Shown: piece after piece, positions 8,956-17,603 of the stretch
Position numbering within the stretch: the stretch's first letter is position 1
How the letters are laid out: each line of letters opens with the position of its first letter
Source of the DNA: Polynucleobacter sp. AP-Jannik-300A-C4
Lineage (GTDB): Bacteria; Pseudomonadota; Gammaproteobacteria; Burkholderiales; Burkholderiaceae
NCBI RefSeq assembly: GCF_018688335.1
Contig: NZ_CP061316.1
Span: 620,001 to 684,000, forward strand
Direction: 5' to 3'
Length of the DNA stretch: 64,000 nucleotides
Made by a program: the position numbers and the translations under genes
The notes under the pieces: generated by a model
Database searches by the model: none
What the model was told of the DNA's origin: nothing
Seen by the model: only the letters and a program-made list of their open reading frames with translations

Positions 8956-10503
8956 TTAGCTCATGACCCCGACTTGCCATGGTACGAATTCATAATCTCC
9001 AAGACCTAGCAATTCACTTTTAGAGGGTTCACCAGAGGCCGTTCTGAGAAAGAGCTCAAAAATCTGCTGCCCCATCTCCTGAACTGAAACCGCACCATCT
9101 AAGATCTCACCGCAATTAATATCCATGTCTTCGGTAAGCCGCTCATACATCGGTGTATTGGTGGCAAGTTTGATGCAAGGTGCTGGCTTTGATCCAAACA
9201 TGGAGCCACGCCCTGTAGTAAATGCAATCAAGTTTGCACCGCCAGCAATTTGACCTGTTGCTGAAACTGGATCAAAACCAGGTGTATCCATAAACACAAA
9301 ACCTTTGGCCGTTACTGGCTCTGCATACCGATACACTTCCATTAACGGTCCCGTTCCACCTTTCATGGATGAACCAAGTGATTTTTCAAAGATATTGGCT
9401 AGGCCGCCGATTTGATTCCCGGGACTGACTTGTCCATTGATCTGAACATCGCGACCGACAGAATATTCATCCTTCCACCAGCGAATACGTTGAATTAATT
9501 TCTCACCAATAGCCTTGCTTGCTGCTCGGCGGGTCAGTGTGTGTTCAACACCATAAATCTCCGGCGTTTCAGAGAGAATGCCGGTGCCACCATGACGCGA
9601 CAAAATATCAATCGCAGCGCCCAAGGCTGGGTTAGCGGTAATCGAAGAGAAACCATCCGAGCCACCACATTGCAAACCAACGCAAAGGTGGCTTGCAGAG
9701 ACAGTTTGCCTTTTCACTTTATTGGCTTCCGGGAGAAGTGCTTTTACAGCCTCAATTCCTGCTTCAATTGTTTTGCGTGTTCCACCAGTTTCTTGCATGA
9801 TGAAAGTGTGCAAAGTGGAATTTTCTTGCAGGGCTTCTTGCTCCATCAACCCTTTGAGTTGATTACGTTCACAACCCAGGCCGATGATCAGAGCGGCAGC
9901 TAGGTTAGGATGCTGCGCATATCCAGCCATGGTTCGGCGAAGCAGTTGCATAGGCTCGCCACTCATTTCCATTCCACAACCAATACCATGACTAAATGCA
10001 ACCACCCCGTCGATATTGGGAAAATCTTTTAAGTGTTCGGGGGTAAACCACGCTGCAATTTTGTTCACGACGGTTGCAGAGCAATTCACAGTAGATAGAA
10101 TGCCAATGAAATTGCGTGTACCTACTTTGCCATTGGCGCGCACGTAACCTTGAAAAGTCGCACGTTCAGTTTCTGGTAAGAGGGTAGTGGGTTTGTATTC
10201 GCTAGCATAGGCATAGTCGCGATCGAATTCACGAAACTCCGTGTTATGACTATGAACCATCGTGCCAGGCTCAATATCGGTATTGGCGAATCCTACGGTC
10301 ACGTTGTATTTCAGAATAGCTTCGCCCTTGAGAATTTTCTTTGCTGCAATTTTGTAACCTGCTGGCACTTGACTGCGGCTCGTGAAATTCTCACTTGGGA
10401 CTGCTTCACCAATTGCCACATCTACCCGTGCAACCACAATGTTGTCATTGGGATGGAGTCGAATAATTGGCCCGGCTAATTTTTTTTCAGATGTTTCAAT
10501 CAT
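8956..10503 (-). CDS. UxaA/GarD family sugar-acid dehydratase (altronate dehydratase type)
   Basis: A 515-residue enzyme in which the small SAF domain (about residues 1-100, IRLHPNDNIVVARVD) and the large GD_AH catalytic domain are joined, as in E. coli UxaA and GarD. The family removes water from aldonic or aldaric acids to give 2-keto-3-deoxy acids. Cysteines in the HGIGCG, GLGCE and GLQCGGSDG segments are the usual metal or cluster ligands. The substrate cannot be read from sequence; D-altronate, galactarate and related acids are possible. It follows the 3-hydroxyacid dehydrogenase gene after 32 bases on the same strand and ends at a terminator, so these two form a leftward operon opposite the SMP-30/regulator operon. 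Confidence 0.85.
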   Translation of the reverse strand: MIETSEKKLAGPIIRLHPNDNIVVARVDVAIGEAVPSENFTSRSQVPAGYKIAAKKILKGEAILKYNVTVGFANTDIEPGTMVHSHNTEFREFDRDYAYASEYKPTTLLPETERATFQGYVRANGKVGTRNFIGILSTVNCSATVVNKIAAWFTPEHLKDFPNIDGVVAFSHGIGCGMEMSGEPMQLLRRTMAGYAQHPNLAAALIIGLGCERNQLKGLMEQEALQENSTLHTFIMQETGGTRKTIEAGIEAVKALLPEANKVKRQTVSASHLCVGLQCGGSDGFSSITANPALGAAIDILSRHGGTGILSETPEIYGVEHTLTRRAASKAIGEKLIQRIRWWKDEYSVGRDVQINGQVSPGNQIGGLANIFEKSLGSSMKGGTGPLMEVYRYAEPVTAKGFVFMDTPGFDPVSATGQIAGGANLIAFTTGRGSMFGSKPAPCIKLATNTPMYERLTEDMDINCGEILDGAVSVQEMGQQIFELFLRTASGEPSKSELLGLGDYEFVPWQVGVMS

Positions 10504-10535
10504 GTAATGCTTTCGGTAAATAAGTTTTTTATTGA

Positions 10536-11474
10536 TTAGTCCATGTTCAATACATCAAAGGCTGCTTTCAACCTTTTTGAATACGAATTTGAGGTCTGCA
10601 AAACCTCTTCCGGTGTCCATTTTCTAAAGCCTTCGCCGGCTTTCATACCAGTCTTTCCATCATTCATTAATTGCACCACTTTTGGCGGTAGAGTGGTGAT
10701 ATTGGATAGGGATGGATAGATTTCTTTTGCTGCATTGGCCATGCCGTCCCAGCCAGAGATCTCTTTTTGAGTCATTGGACCAACTGCTGCATAACGAAAA
10801 CCAAAGCTATAGCGTACAGCATCATCGATATCTTCGGGGCTTGCAATTCCTTCTTGCACTAAAGAGAGTGCCTCTCTCATCAACGCATGCTGAATACGAT
10901 TAGCTAAAAATCCTGGAATATCTTTTTTCACTAGCACTGGTTTTTTATTGATAGCTTTATAAAGCTGGCATACCTGTTCCGCAAAGGCTAACTCTGTTTT
11001 TTCTCCTATCACAATTTCAACTAACGGAACTACTTCTGCTGGCATAAAGTAGTGAGCACCCATCATTCGGTTTGCGGTTTTCAGGTCGGCAGAGATTTTG
11101 GTAATTGGAAAGCCTGAGCTATTACTACCGATCGGTATGTGAGCTGGCACTTTGTCATCAAGGTAAGCAAAAATCTGTTTTTTTAATTCCAGATTTTCCG
11201 CAACCGTCTCAATTACCCAAGAGCAATCACCCCATAAATCCCACGCGTCCATGGTGGCGCTCACTTGAGCTGCTTCAATGGTGGCCTCATCAAGGGAAGC
11301 GTTCCCACCATGCAAGCCGATCTTAATTGCTAGTTGAGTAGCCTTTTTAAGACAGTCACCAGATTTCTCTTTGCTTCTTCCCAATATTGCAACAGGGATG
11401 TTATGAGAGATGAATCCCGCTGCAATTCCTGCTGCCATAGTTCCTGTGCCGATTATGGCTACATATTGACTCAT
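10536..11474 (-). CDS. 3-hydroxyacyl-CoA dehydrogenase family protein
   Basis: A 312-residue NAD-dependent dehydrogenase. The Rossmann motif GTGTMA is at residues 9-14. The catalytic region GAHYFMPAEVVPLVEI has the conserved His, and a GFLANRIQ segment carries the conserved Asn. Members of this short, single-domain group include 3-hydroxybutyryl-CoA dehydrogenases but also L-gulonate 3-dehydrogenase and carnitine dehydrogenase, which act on free hydroxy acids. Next to a sugar-acid dehydratase and a lactonase, the free hydroxy-acid role is the better inference. It is the first gene of the leftward operon. Confidence 0.8.
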   Translation of the reverse strand: MSQYVAIIGTGTMAAGIAAGFISHNIPVAILGRSKEKSGDCLKKATQLAIKIGLHGGNASLDEATIEAAQVSATMDAWDLWGDCSWVIETVAENLELKKQIFAYLDDKVPAHIPIGSNSSGFPITKISADLKTANRMMGAHYFMPAEVVPLVEIVIGEKTELAFAEQVCQLYKAINKKPVLVKKDIPGFLANRIQHALMREALSLVQEGIASPEDIDDAVRYSFGFRYAAVGPMTQKEISGWDGMANAAKEIYPSLSNITTLPPKVVQLMNDGKTGMKAGEGFRKWTPEEVLQTSNSYSKRLKAAFDVLNMD

Positions 11475-11507
11475 ATTTTTATCTTATGCGGTTAAGTTTG
11501 GGAATGC

Positions 11508-11600
11508 TACAAGTGTATTTATTTATATAACTACAGTAGATTATCATTAATTATGTTTTAATGAATCAGCATTCAATATAACTTATCCGTATAACTTTAT
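11508..11600. promoter_or_regulatory. Divergent control region with repeated TATAACT elements
   Basis: The 139 bases between two divergent catabolic genes are AT-rich and contain TATAACT three times in the same direction (11526-11532, 11577-11583, 11590-11596). The last two continue as TATAACTTAT and TATAACTTTAT only 13 bases apart, just before the SMP-30 ribosome binding site. A TACA-AG-TGTA inverted repeat lies at 11508-11517. These are candidate operators for the GntR/UTRA regulator encoded two genes downstream. That link is inference. Confidence 0.4.
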
Positions 11601-11613
11601 AAGGTTTTTTGCT

Positions 11614-12546
11614 ATGACGATGTATAACCCATTTCAGCCGGTAGAAAAAATTAAGGCAGAAGTTTTTATGTCGATGCCTGCTAAATTCAGAAAAAAATCC
11701 CGTACCGCCTGGTCAGACCCCAATCGTCAAAATGCTGAAGTAGAGTGTTTTTTAGAGGGGCCTTCCTTTGATCGTGAGGGTAACTTATGGTTTCTGGATA
11801 TTCCTTTCGGTCGAGTTTTTAGAATTACACCCAAGGGCGACTGGGATTTAGTGACTCAGTTTGATGGTTGGCCGAATGGCTTGAAGTTCCATAAAGACGG
11901 CCGCGCGTTTATCTGTGACTACAAACTGGGCTTATTGGCTCTTGATCCCAAGACTGGCAAGGTCGAAACAATCTTAGGATCCATGTACAGTGAAAACTTC
12001 AAGGGTTTGAATGATTTGCACTTTGCTTCCAATGGAGATCTGTACTTTACTGATCAAGGTCAAACCGGCATCGCGGATCCAACGGGTAGAGTATTTAGAT
12101 TGCGGGAAAATGGACAGTTGGATCGTTTAGCCATAAACGTACCAAGCCCCAATGGCATTACCTTGAATACGCAAGAAAAGCATGTATTCGTTGCGGCTAC
12201 AAGATCTCAGCAAATTTGGCGCTTGCCTCTGATGGCGGATGGCTCGGTTTCTAAAACCGGTGTAGCTATTCAGTTGACTGGTGGTGTTGCTGGGCCAGAT
12301 GGTATTGAGATGGATTCTGAAAATGGATTATTGGTATGTCACCTAGGTGTTGGTATCTGGAGGTTTGATAGCAATATGCTCCCGACACATTTGATCTATT
12401 CTGACAACCCACATCATCATCACTTGGCAAACATGTGCTTTGGTGGCGAGGATGGCAGAGATTTGTACATTACCGAATCTCTCTCTGGCGATATCTTGAA
12501 GGCGCGTTTACCAGTAGCTGGTAAGAAGATGTTTGGTCTCTCCTAA
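11614..12546 (+). CDS. SMP-30/gluconolactonase family lactonase
   Basis: A 310-residue six-bladed propeller enzyme. Likely metal ligands are visible: the Glu of FLEGPSFD, the Asn/Asp of GLNDLHF, the Asn of SPNGITL and the Asp of GPDGIEMD. The family opens sugar lactones (gluconolactone, gulonolactone and others) to free acids. There is no signal peptide, so it acts in the cytoplasm. An AAGG lies nine bases upstream of the ATG. It is the first gene of the rightward operon and overlaps the regulator by 14 bases, which ties lactone opening to the dehydratase and dehydrogenase on the other side of the shared promoter region. Confidence 0.85.
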   Translation: MTMYNPFQPVEKIKAEVFMSMPAKFRKKSRTAWSDPNRQNAEVECFLEGPSFDREGNLWFLDIPFGRVFRITPKGDWDLVTQFDGWPNGLKFHKDGRAFICDYKLGLLALDPKTGKVETILGSMYSENFKGLNDLHFASNGDLYFTDQGQTGIADPTGRVFRLRENGQLDRLAINVPSPNGITLNTQEKHVFVAATRSQQIWRLPLMADGSVSKTGVAIQLTGGVAGPDGIEMDSENGLLVCHLGVGIWRFDSNMLPTHLIYSDNPHHHHLANMCFGGEDGRDLYITESLSGDILKARLPVAGKKMFGLS

Positions 12547-13282
12547 ATTGAAAGAGTCTCTACCGCTTTATAAGGCCTTAGCAAATTCGCTGACTCAGCG
12601 GATTTATGAGGGTGATTGGGCGGTAGGGTCTAACTTGCCATCGGAAGCAGTGCTCTGCAAAACCTTCGAAGCAAGTCGTCATACATTGCGACATGCTCTT
12701 CAAACTTTGGAGAGGGATGGTTTGGTATTGCGTCGACAAGGAGCGCCAACTCAGGTGATCTCACGACGGAAGGTGAGAAGATTTACTCAAAGCTTTAATT
12801 CGCCCATTGATATTTTGAGTTATCCAAGAAATACGTATCGACAAAATATTATTGAAAATTTTATTGAGTTGGATAAGTCGCTAAGCGAAATGATCGGCAG
12901 TGCAGTAGGATCTTCCTGGTACCACATTGGAGGTATCCGCAAGCAACGGGAGTCTGAAGAAGTCATTGCGTGGACTGATATCTACATCCTACCTCAGTTT
13001 GCATCTTTAACTTCGGATCCTGAGCACAGTCAAGTGATGGTGTTCGAGCAGATTGAGAAAAAATATGGCACTCGTATTGATCGAGCTGAAGTAGATGTGT
13101 ACGCTCTAGGTGTACCTGCCACTATTGCAAAGAGGCTTGAGTTGAAGGTGGGCGATCCATGTTTAGTTATTGTTCGTCGTTACTTCGATAATCAGGACAA
13201 GCTTTTTGAGGTAACTTTTACCTACCATCCTCACAATAAGTACACTTATAAGATGGAGTTTAAGAGTGATGTCGGTAACTAA
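12533..13282 (+). CDS. GntR-type regulator with UTRA sensor domain
   Basis: A 249-residue HutC-subfamily regulator. A winged helix at residues 8-75 (LPSEAVLCKTFEASRHTLR is the recognition region) is followed by a UTRA effector domain from about 100 to the end. UTRA domains bind small metabolites such as sugar acids or urocanate and release DNA. The best start is the TTG at 12533, because an AAGAAG lies 5-7 bases upstream; a second TTG at 12548 is possible. The gene overlaps the end of the lactonase gene, so it is translationally coupled and probably autoregulated through the divergent promoter region. Confidence 0.88.
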   Translation: MVSPKLKESLPLYKALANSLTQRIYEGDWAVGSNLPSEAVLCKTFEASRHTLRHALQTLERDGLVLRRQGAPTQVISRRKVRRFTQSFNSPIDILSYPRNTYRQNIIENFIELDKSLSEMIGSAVGSSWYHIGGIRKQRESEEVIAWTDIYILPQFASLTSDPEHSQVMVFEQIEKKYGTRIDRAEVDVYALGVPATIAKRLELKVGDPCLVIVRRYFDNQDKLFEVTFTYHPHNKYTYKMEFKSDVGN

Positions 13283-13297
13283 ATTGCAAGAATCAAT

Positions 13298-14347
13298 ATG
13301 AAATACTTATCTGTCGCTAAAGCTGAAGCATTTATTGCTGAAGCATTGTATGCTCACCAAGTGCCTTTGGCAGATGCTCAAGTTGTTGCACAGCTGATGG
13401 TGAAGTCAGATCTTGTTGGTGCTGATGGGCATGGAATTTTTAGGTTGCCCGCTTACATCAAAAGAATTGGTGCGGGCGGCATCAACCTCACTCCCAATAT
13501 TCGTATCGAACGTGAGCAGGGTGCAACCGCCTTGATTAATGGCGATAACGCCTTAGGTCATTTGGTCATGAATAGAGCGGTTGATGTTGCAATAGAAAAA
13601 GTCAAGAAACACAGCGTTTGCTGGGTGGGTAGTCATTATGGAAATCATTCTGGAGCAGCATCCGTATATGTCAGAAAGCTAGCCGAACAAGGTTACATTG
13701 GTATTTATATGGCCGTTGGTAATGCTAATCACATGGCGCCATGGGGTGGCATTGATTTGTTGTTATCAACTAATCCAATTGCGATTGCTGTGCCATCAGG
13801 CGATAAGCCAATTGTGCTATTGGATATTGCCACTACGGTAGCTGCTTACGGTAAGGTAAAGCTTGCCGCTCAAAAGGGCGAGGCTATTCCGGATACTTGG
13901 ATGATTGATAGAAATGGGCAGCCAATTACGGACCCCAAAAAATCTAGTGAAGGTTCTTTGCTGCCAATTGGTGGATACAAGGGATATGGGCTTGCCGTGA
14001 TGATTGGCTTGCTTGCTGGGGCCTTAAATAATGCAGCTGTTGGTAAGGAAACCATTGATTTCAATGCCCACCATGATCTCATTACTAATACAGGTCAAAC
14101 AATTATTGCGGTTGATCCTAGCGCCTTTGGAGATAAGGAGCTATTTACTGCCCGTGTGGTTGCCTTGGTTGATGATTTGAAGGCTTCCTCTAAATTGCCT
14201 GGTGTAAACCAAATTCGAGTGCCTGGAGACGGAGCTGCTAGAGTGATGGCAGAGCGACTTCAGAATGGCATTCCAATATCAACTGAATTACAAGAGTCTT
14301 TAAATAGCTGTGCCAAGGAGTGTGGAATTGCAGTATTAGATTTATAA
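13298..14347 (+). CDS. Ldh2/YiaK-type NAD(P)-dependent dehydrogenase
   Basis: A 349-residue enzyme of the malate/L-lactate dehydrogenase 2 family, which has its own fold, distinct from Rossmann dehydrogenases. Recognisable blocks are the early SDLVGADGHGIFRLP segment, the GSHYGNHSGAASVY segment and the late GGYKGYGLAVMIGLLAG glycine-rich segment. Known members reduce or oxidise 2-keto/2-hydroxy acids such as malate, ureidoglycolate, sulfolactate and 2,3-diketogulonate. In this cluster a sugar-acid-derived keto acid is the likely substrate. It sits 15 bases after the regulator and 19 bases before the Bug receptor. Confidence 0.85.
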   Translation: MKYLSVAKAEAFIAEALYAHQVPLADAQVVAQLMVKSDLVGADGHGIFRLPAYIKRIGAGGINLTPNIRIEREQGATALINGDNALGHLVMNRAVDVAIEKVKKHSVCWVGSHYGNHSGAASVYVRKLAEQGYIGIYMAVGNANHMAPWGGIDLLLSTNPIAIAVPSGDKPIVLLDIATTVAAYGKVKLAAQKGEAIPDTWMIDRNGQPITDPKKSSEGSLLPIGGYKGYGLAVMIGLLAGALNNAAVGKETIDFNAHHDLITNTGQTIIAVDPSAFGDKELFTARVVALVDDLKASSKLPGVNQIRVPGDGAARVMAERLQNGIPISTELQESLNSCAKECGIAVLDL

Positions 14348-14366
14348 CTTACCGAAGGGGACAAAA

Positions 14367-15338
14367 ATGATTAAGAAGTCGATTAAAAAAATAGTTTTAG
14401 CTGCTTTAGTGTTGCCACTAGTTTTGGGAACGGCATTTGCAGCTTACCCAGATAAACCAATCAAAATGATGATTGGATTTGCACCTGGAAGTGCTACCGA
14501 TATTGTGGGAAGGATAGTTGCCAATGAACTCAGCATCGCCTTAAAGCAGCCAATTGTCGTCGAGAATAGGGGTGGTGCAGCTGGCACGCTGGCAGCAGAC
14601 GCTGTTGCTAAAAGCAATCCTGATGGCTATACCGTTCTATTTGCTCAGAATGGCTTGGCCATTAATGTGGCATCTAATCCGAAATTACCTTTTGATGGGC
14701 AAAAAGATTTACTCCCAGTAGTAGGAGTTGCAGCTACTCCACATATATTAATTGTTGGCAAGGGCTCAAAGGCTAAAAGTGTTGCTGAGCTTACTGCAAT
14801 GCTCAAAGCTGCTCCCGGTAAGCTGAGTTTCGGATCATCCGGAATTGGTAATTCTGATCACATGGCCGGTGAACTTTTTTTAGCGACTACGGGTACTCAA
14901 GCGATTCATGTTCCTTATAAGGGTGGTTCTCCAGCAGCAACAGATCTAGTAGGCGGCCAAATTGATTTTTATTTTGCCGGCATGCCAGTAGGCCTTCCTT
15001 TATTTAAGGGCGATAAGGTGAATGCATTAGCTGTAACTGGCAAAAACCGATTTAGTGGGGCGCCTGAATTAGTCACAATGCAAGAGGCTGGAGTGAAGGG
15101 TTACGAGATGGCTTTATGGCAAGGAATATTTGTGCCAGCAGGAACTTCTCCAGCAATCATTAATACCTTAAGCACAACTGTTCTGAAAATTCTGGATACT
15201 CCGGAGATGAAAGAGCGTTTTGTAAAAGCGGGTGTACAAATGGCGCCTATGAATACACAGCAATTTTCTGATTTGTATACTTCCGACATCGCCAGATGGA
15301 AGGTGGTTATTGAAAAGGCAAAAATTAAGTTAGATTAA
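14367..15338 (+). CDS. Bug family periplasmic substrate-binding protein
   Basis: A 323-residue precursor with a signal peptide (residues 1-25, ending GTAFA). The mature start AAYPDKPIKMMIGFAPGSATD has the Bug family PxRPI-like opening and the glycine-rich carboxylate-binding loop. Bug proteins are the receptors of tripartite tricarboxylate transporters, but in Burkholderiales most are encoded without their TctA/TctB partners, as here. The position at the end of the sugar-acid operon suggests it captures the pathway substrate or senses it. An AAGGGG ribosome binding site precedes the ATG. Confidence 0.88.
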   Translation: MIKKSIKKIVLAALVLPLVLGTAFAAYPDKPIKMMIGFAPGSATDIVGRIVANELSIALKQPIVVENRGGAAGTLAADAVAKSNPDGYTVLFAQNGLAINVASNPKLPFDGQKDLLPVVGVAATPHILIVGKGSKAKSVAELTAMLKAAPGKLSFGSSGIGNSDHMAGELFLATTGTQAIHVPYKGGSPAATDLVGGQIDFYFAGMPVGLPLFKGDKVNALAVTGKNRFSGAPELVTMQEAGVKGYEMALWQGIFVPAGTSPAIINTLSTTVLKILDTPEMKERFVKAGVQMAPMNTQQFSDLYTSDIARWKVVIEKAKIKLD

Positions 15339-15356
15339 ATTTTGCTTAACTAAAGC

Positions 15357-15391
15357 ATGGGGTGTTAACACCAGTTAGCACCCCATTTTTA
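15357..15391 (+). terminator. Intrinsic terminator of the sugar-acid operon
   Basis: Arms ATGGGGTG (15357-15364) and CACCCCAT (15379-15386) form a perfect 8-bp stem, followed by TTTTT. It fills the gap to the convergent pirin gene, whose stop is at 15392. Confidence 0.85.
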
Positions 15392-16093
15392 TTATTGGTA
15401 AAGCTCAAAAACCAAAACTTCAGCGTTCTTGCCGTTACCAATAGTTAGTTTACTTTCGCCTTCAATTAGTAAGGCATCTCCACCAGATAGCGATATGCCA
15501 TTGATATCCAGAGAGCCCCGCACAAGATGGGCATAAGCCTTGTGATTTGGGTCAAGTTTTAATTGCTGAGATTGGGATCCATCAAATAAGCCTGCATATA
15601 TTCGGGCATCGGAATGAATTTTGACCGCGTTACCTGCGCCATCGGGGGATGCTATTAAGCAAAGTTTGCCTTGCTTGTCCGAGATAGGGATGGATTTTTG
15701 CTCGTAACTTGGCTGAATTTCCATGATATTTGGTTGAATCCAAATTTGCAGGAAGTGAGTGGTCTGATCTTTAGCGTGATTGAATTCACTATGGGTGACC
15801 CCAGTTCCAGCGCTCATACGTTGAACATCGCCGGGTGGGATACCTTTCACGTTTCCCATGCTGTCTTCGTGGGCCAATTCACCAGATAAAACATAGCTGA
15901 TGATTTCCATATTGCGGTGGCTATGCTTACCAAAACCCATACCTGCCGCTACTCGATCCTCGTTAATTACTCTTAAATTGCCCCAGCCCATAAATTGGGG
16001 GTCATGGTAGCCAGCAAAAGAGAAGGAATGAAAGCTTTTAAGCCATCCATGGTCTGCAAAGCCACGTTCTTGGGATTTTCTAAGGACTAACAT
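15392..16093 (-). CDS. Pirin family bicupin protein
   Basis: A 233-residue bicupin. The iron-binding set is present: HSHRNMEI gives two His, and GTGVTHSEFN gives the third His and the Glu. Bacterial pirins include quercetin 2,3-dioxygenases and redox-sensing partners of metabolic enzymes. I start at the ATG at 16093 because the protein then opens MLVLRKSQERGFADHGW, the standard pirin N-terminus, with an AGGAG six bases upstream. The frame is open further to 16132, but that would add 13 atypical residues and reduce the space for the divergent promoters. Confidence 0.87.
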   Translation of the reverse strand: MLVLRKSQERGFADHGWLKSFHSFSFAGYHDPQFMGWGNLRVINEDRVAAGMGFGKHSHRNMEIISYVLSGELAHEDSMGNVKGIPPGDVQRMSAGTGVTHSEFNHAKDQTTHFLQIWIQPNIMEIQPSYEQKSIPISDKQGKLCLIASPDGAGNAVKIHSDARIYAGLFDGSQSQQLKLDPNHKAYAHLVRGSLDINGISLSGGDALLIEGESKLTIGNGKNAEVLVFELYQ

Positions 16094-16164
16094 CTCGGCT
16101 CCTTTTCGGAATGCGAATATGCCTATTATCATTAGCTTTTGACATATTTGCTGATTGGCATTCC

Positions 16165-17571
16165 ATGGGAAGTATCAAACAAGACATTAAAGAATCTGCC
16201 CTTGGTTTTACTGAGGCCGCCCAAGAAAGATGGAGAGATTTTGTCCAGTTTCTGAAAGAGACCTGGCCAATTCTTGCATTGCTTTTCGTTTTGCTGGCGG
16301 GTATTTGGCTATATGCTGATCCACCACCTCCGCGGCAAGTATTAATGGCTACCGGAACTGAGGGTGGTTCATATGAGTTAATGGCTAAAAAATATGTCGA
16401 TTTTTTTGAGAAAAAAGGGATCAAGCTTGAGTTGGTAAAAACCAAAGGTGCTCAAGAAAATCTAAAGCGCCTTGCCGATCGTAAAGATCCCTTGCAAGCA
16501 GCGTTTGTTCAGGCTGGAACATTTAATCCAGACGGAATTGGTGGTATTGATTCACTGGGTGCGGTTGATTATGAGCCTATATGGTTTTTTTATCGCGGTC
16601 CAGAAATTAAGGCGGGTAATTTTAGAGAAGCCAACGGTCAAATGAAATATTTCCTAAAGGGGAAAGTTTCAGTAGGTGCAGTTGGTAGTGGCACCCACTC
16701 TCAAGCTATGCGCTTGATTCAGGCATCCGGACTTCAGAAAGAAGCTCATTTCTTATATTTACCTAACCATGAGGCAGTAAATGCCCTTAAGAAGGGTGAG
16801 ATTGATGGGGCATTTTTAGTTGATGGTTATCAATCAGAAAATGTTCAAGCATTACTGAGTGATCCACAAATTCATCTCGCCGGATTTGAGCGAGCCGAGG
16901 CATATACCCATCTCTTGCCTTACTTGCATATCTTAAAAGTGCCTATTGGTGGATTTAGTTTGCCCAGAAACAATCCTGATGCTGACATACAGTTGATATC
17001 AACAACAACCAATCTATTGATTGATGATCGCATGCATCCTGCACTTCAATTCCTATTTTTAGAAGCGGCGCATCAAATTAACGGCAAAGCTAATTTCTTT
17101 GCGCGGCGTGGTGAATTCCCTTTCTTTGGAGATTCTCACTTCCCAGAGAGTTCAGTTGCTGTGCATTATGAGAAAAATGGTTCGCCTTGGTTGATGACCT
17201 TTTTCCCATTTTGGTTAGCGGAGCTCATCAACCGTTTAGTTTTTGTATTCTTGCCCTTCTGTGCCATTGCTTATCCAGCCCTCATTAGTCTTCCTGGCTA
17301 TCGGGATAAGCGGATGCGCCGCAAGATTAATTCTTTGTATGGGATTCTCAAAGGCTATGAGCAGGAGATGATTGAGGGTTTCTCATCAGGATCTGGTGAT
17401 GAATATCTTAAAAAGCTGGATTTGTTGGAATATGAAGCGCTCCAATTAAAAGTTCCCAAGAGTATGGCTGGCGACTACTATACTTTGAGGACCAGTATTG
17501 ATTATGTGCGTAACTGCTTAAATCGAGATACAAGACCATATCAACTTCAAGATGCTAGTGTTGATATTTAA
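16165..17571 (+). CDS. TAXI-type TRAP receptor with N- and C-terminal membrane segments
   Basis: A 468-residue protein. After an about 30-residue cytoplasmic start, one hydrophobic helix (PILALLFVLLAGIWLYA) leads into a TAXI solute-binding domain that begins with the family hallmark ATGTEGGSYELMA. A second hydrophobic segment near residue 355 (RLVFVFLPFCAIAYPALI) is followed by a charged helical tail. The receptor is therefore tethered on both sides rather than freely diffusing. No TRAP permease is adjacent. Starts at 16111 and 16165 are both open; I prefer 16165 (MGSIKQDIK) because the frame to 16111 overlaps the divergent promoter region. Confidence 0.8.
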   Translation: MGSIKQDIKESALGFTEAAQERWRDFVQFLKETWPILALLFVLLAGIWLYADPPPPRQVLMATGTEGGSYELMAKKYVDFFEKKGIKLELVKTKGAQENLKRLADRKDPLQAAFVQAGTFNPDGIGGIDSLGAVDYEPIWFFYRGPEIKAGNFREANGQMKYFLKGKVSVGAVGSGTHSQAMRLIQASGLQKEAHFLYLPNHEAVNALKKGEIDGAFLVDGYQSENVQALLSDPQIHLAGFERAEAYTHLLPYLHILKVPIGGFSLPRNNPDADIQLISTTTNLLIDDRMHPALQFLFLEAAHQINGKANFFARRGEFPFFGDSHFPESSVAVHYEKNGSPWLMTFFPFWLAELINRLVFVFLPFCAIAYPALISLPGYRDKRMRRKINSLYGILKGYEQEMIEGFSSGSGDEYLKKLDLLEYEALQLKVPKSMAGDYYTLRTSIDYVRNCLNRDTRPYQLQDASVDI

Positions 17572-17603
17572 TACGATATGCTGCTTAAATAAAGATTTGT
17601 CCT

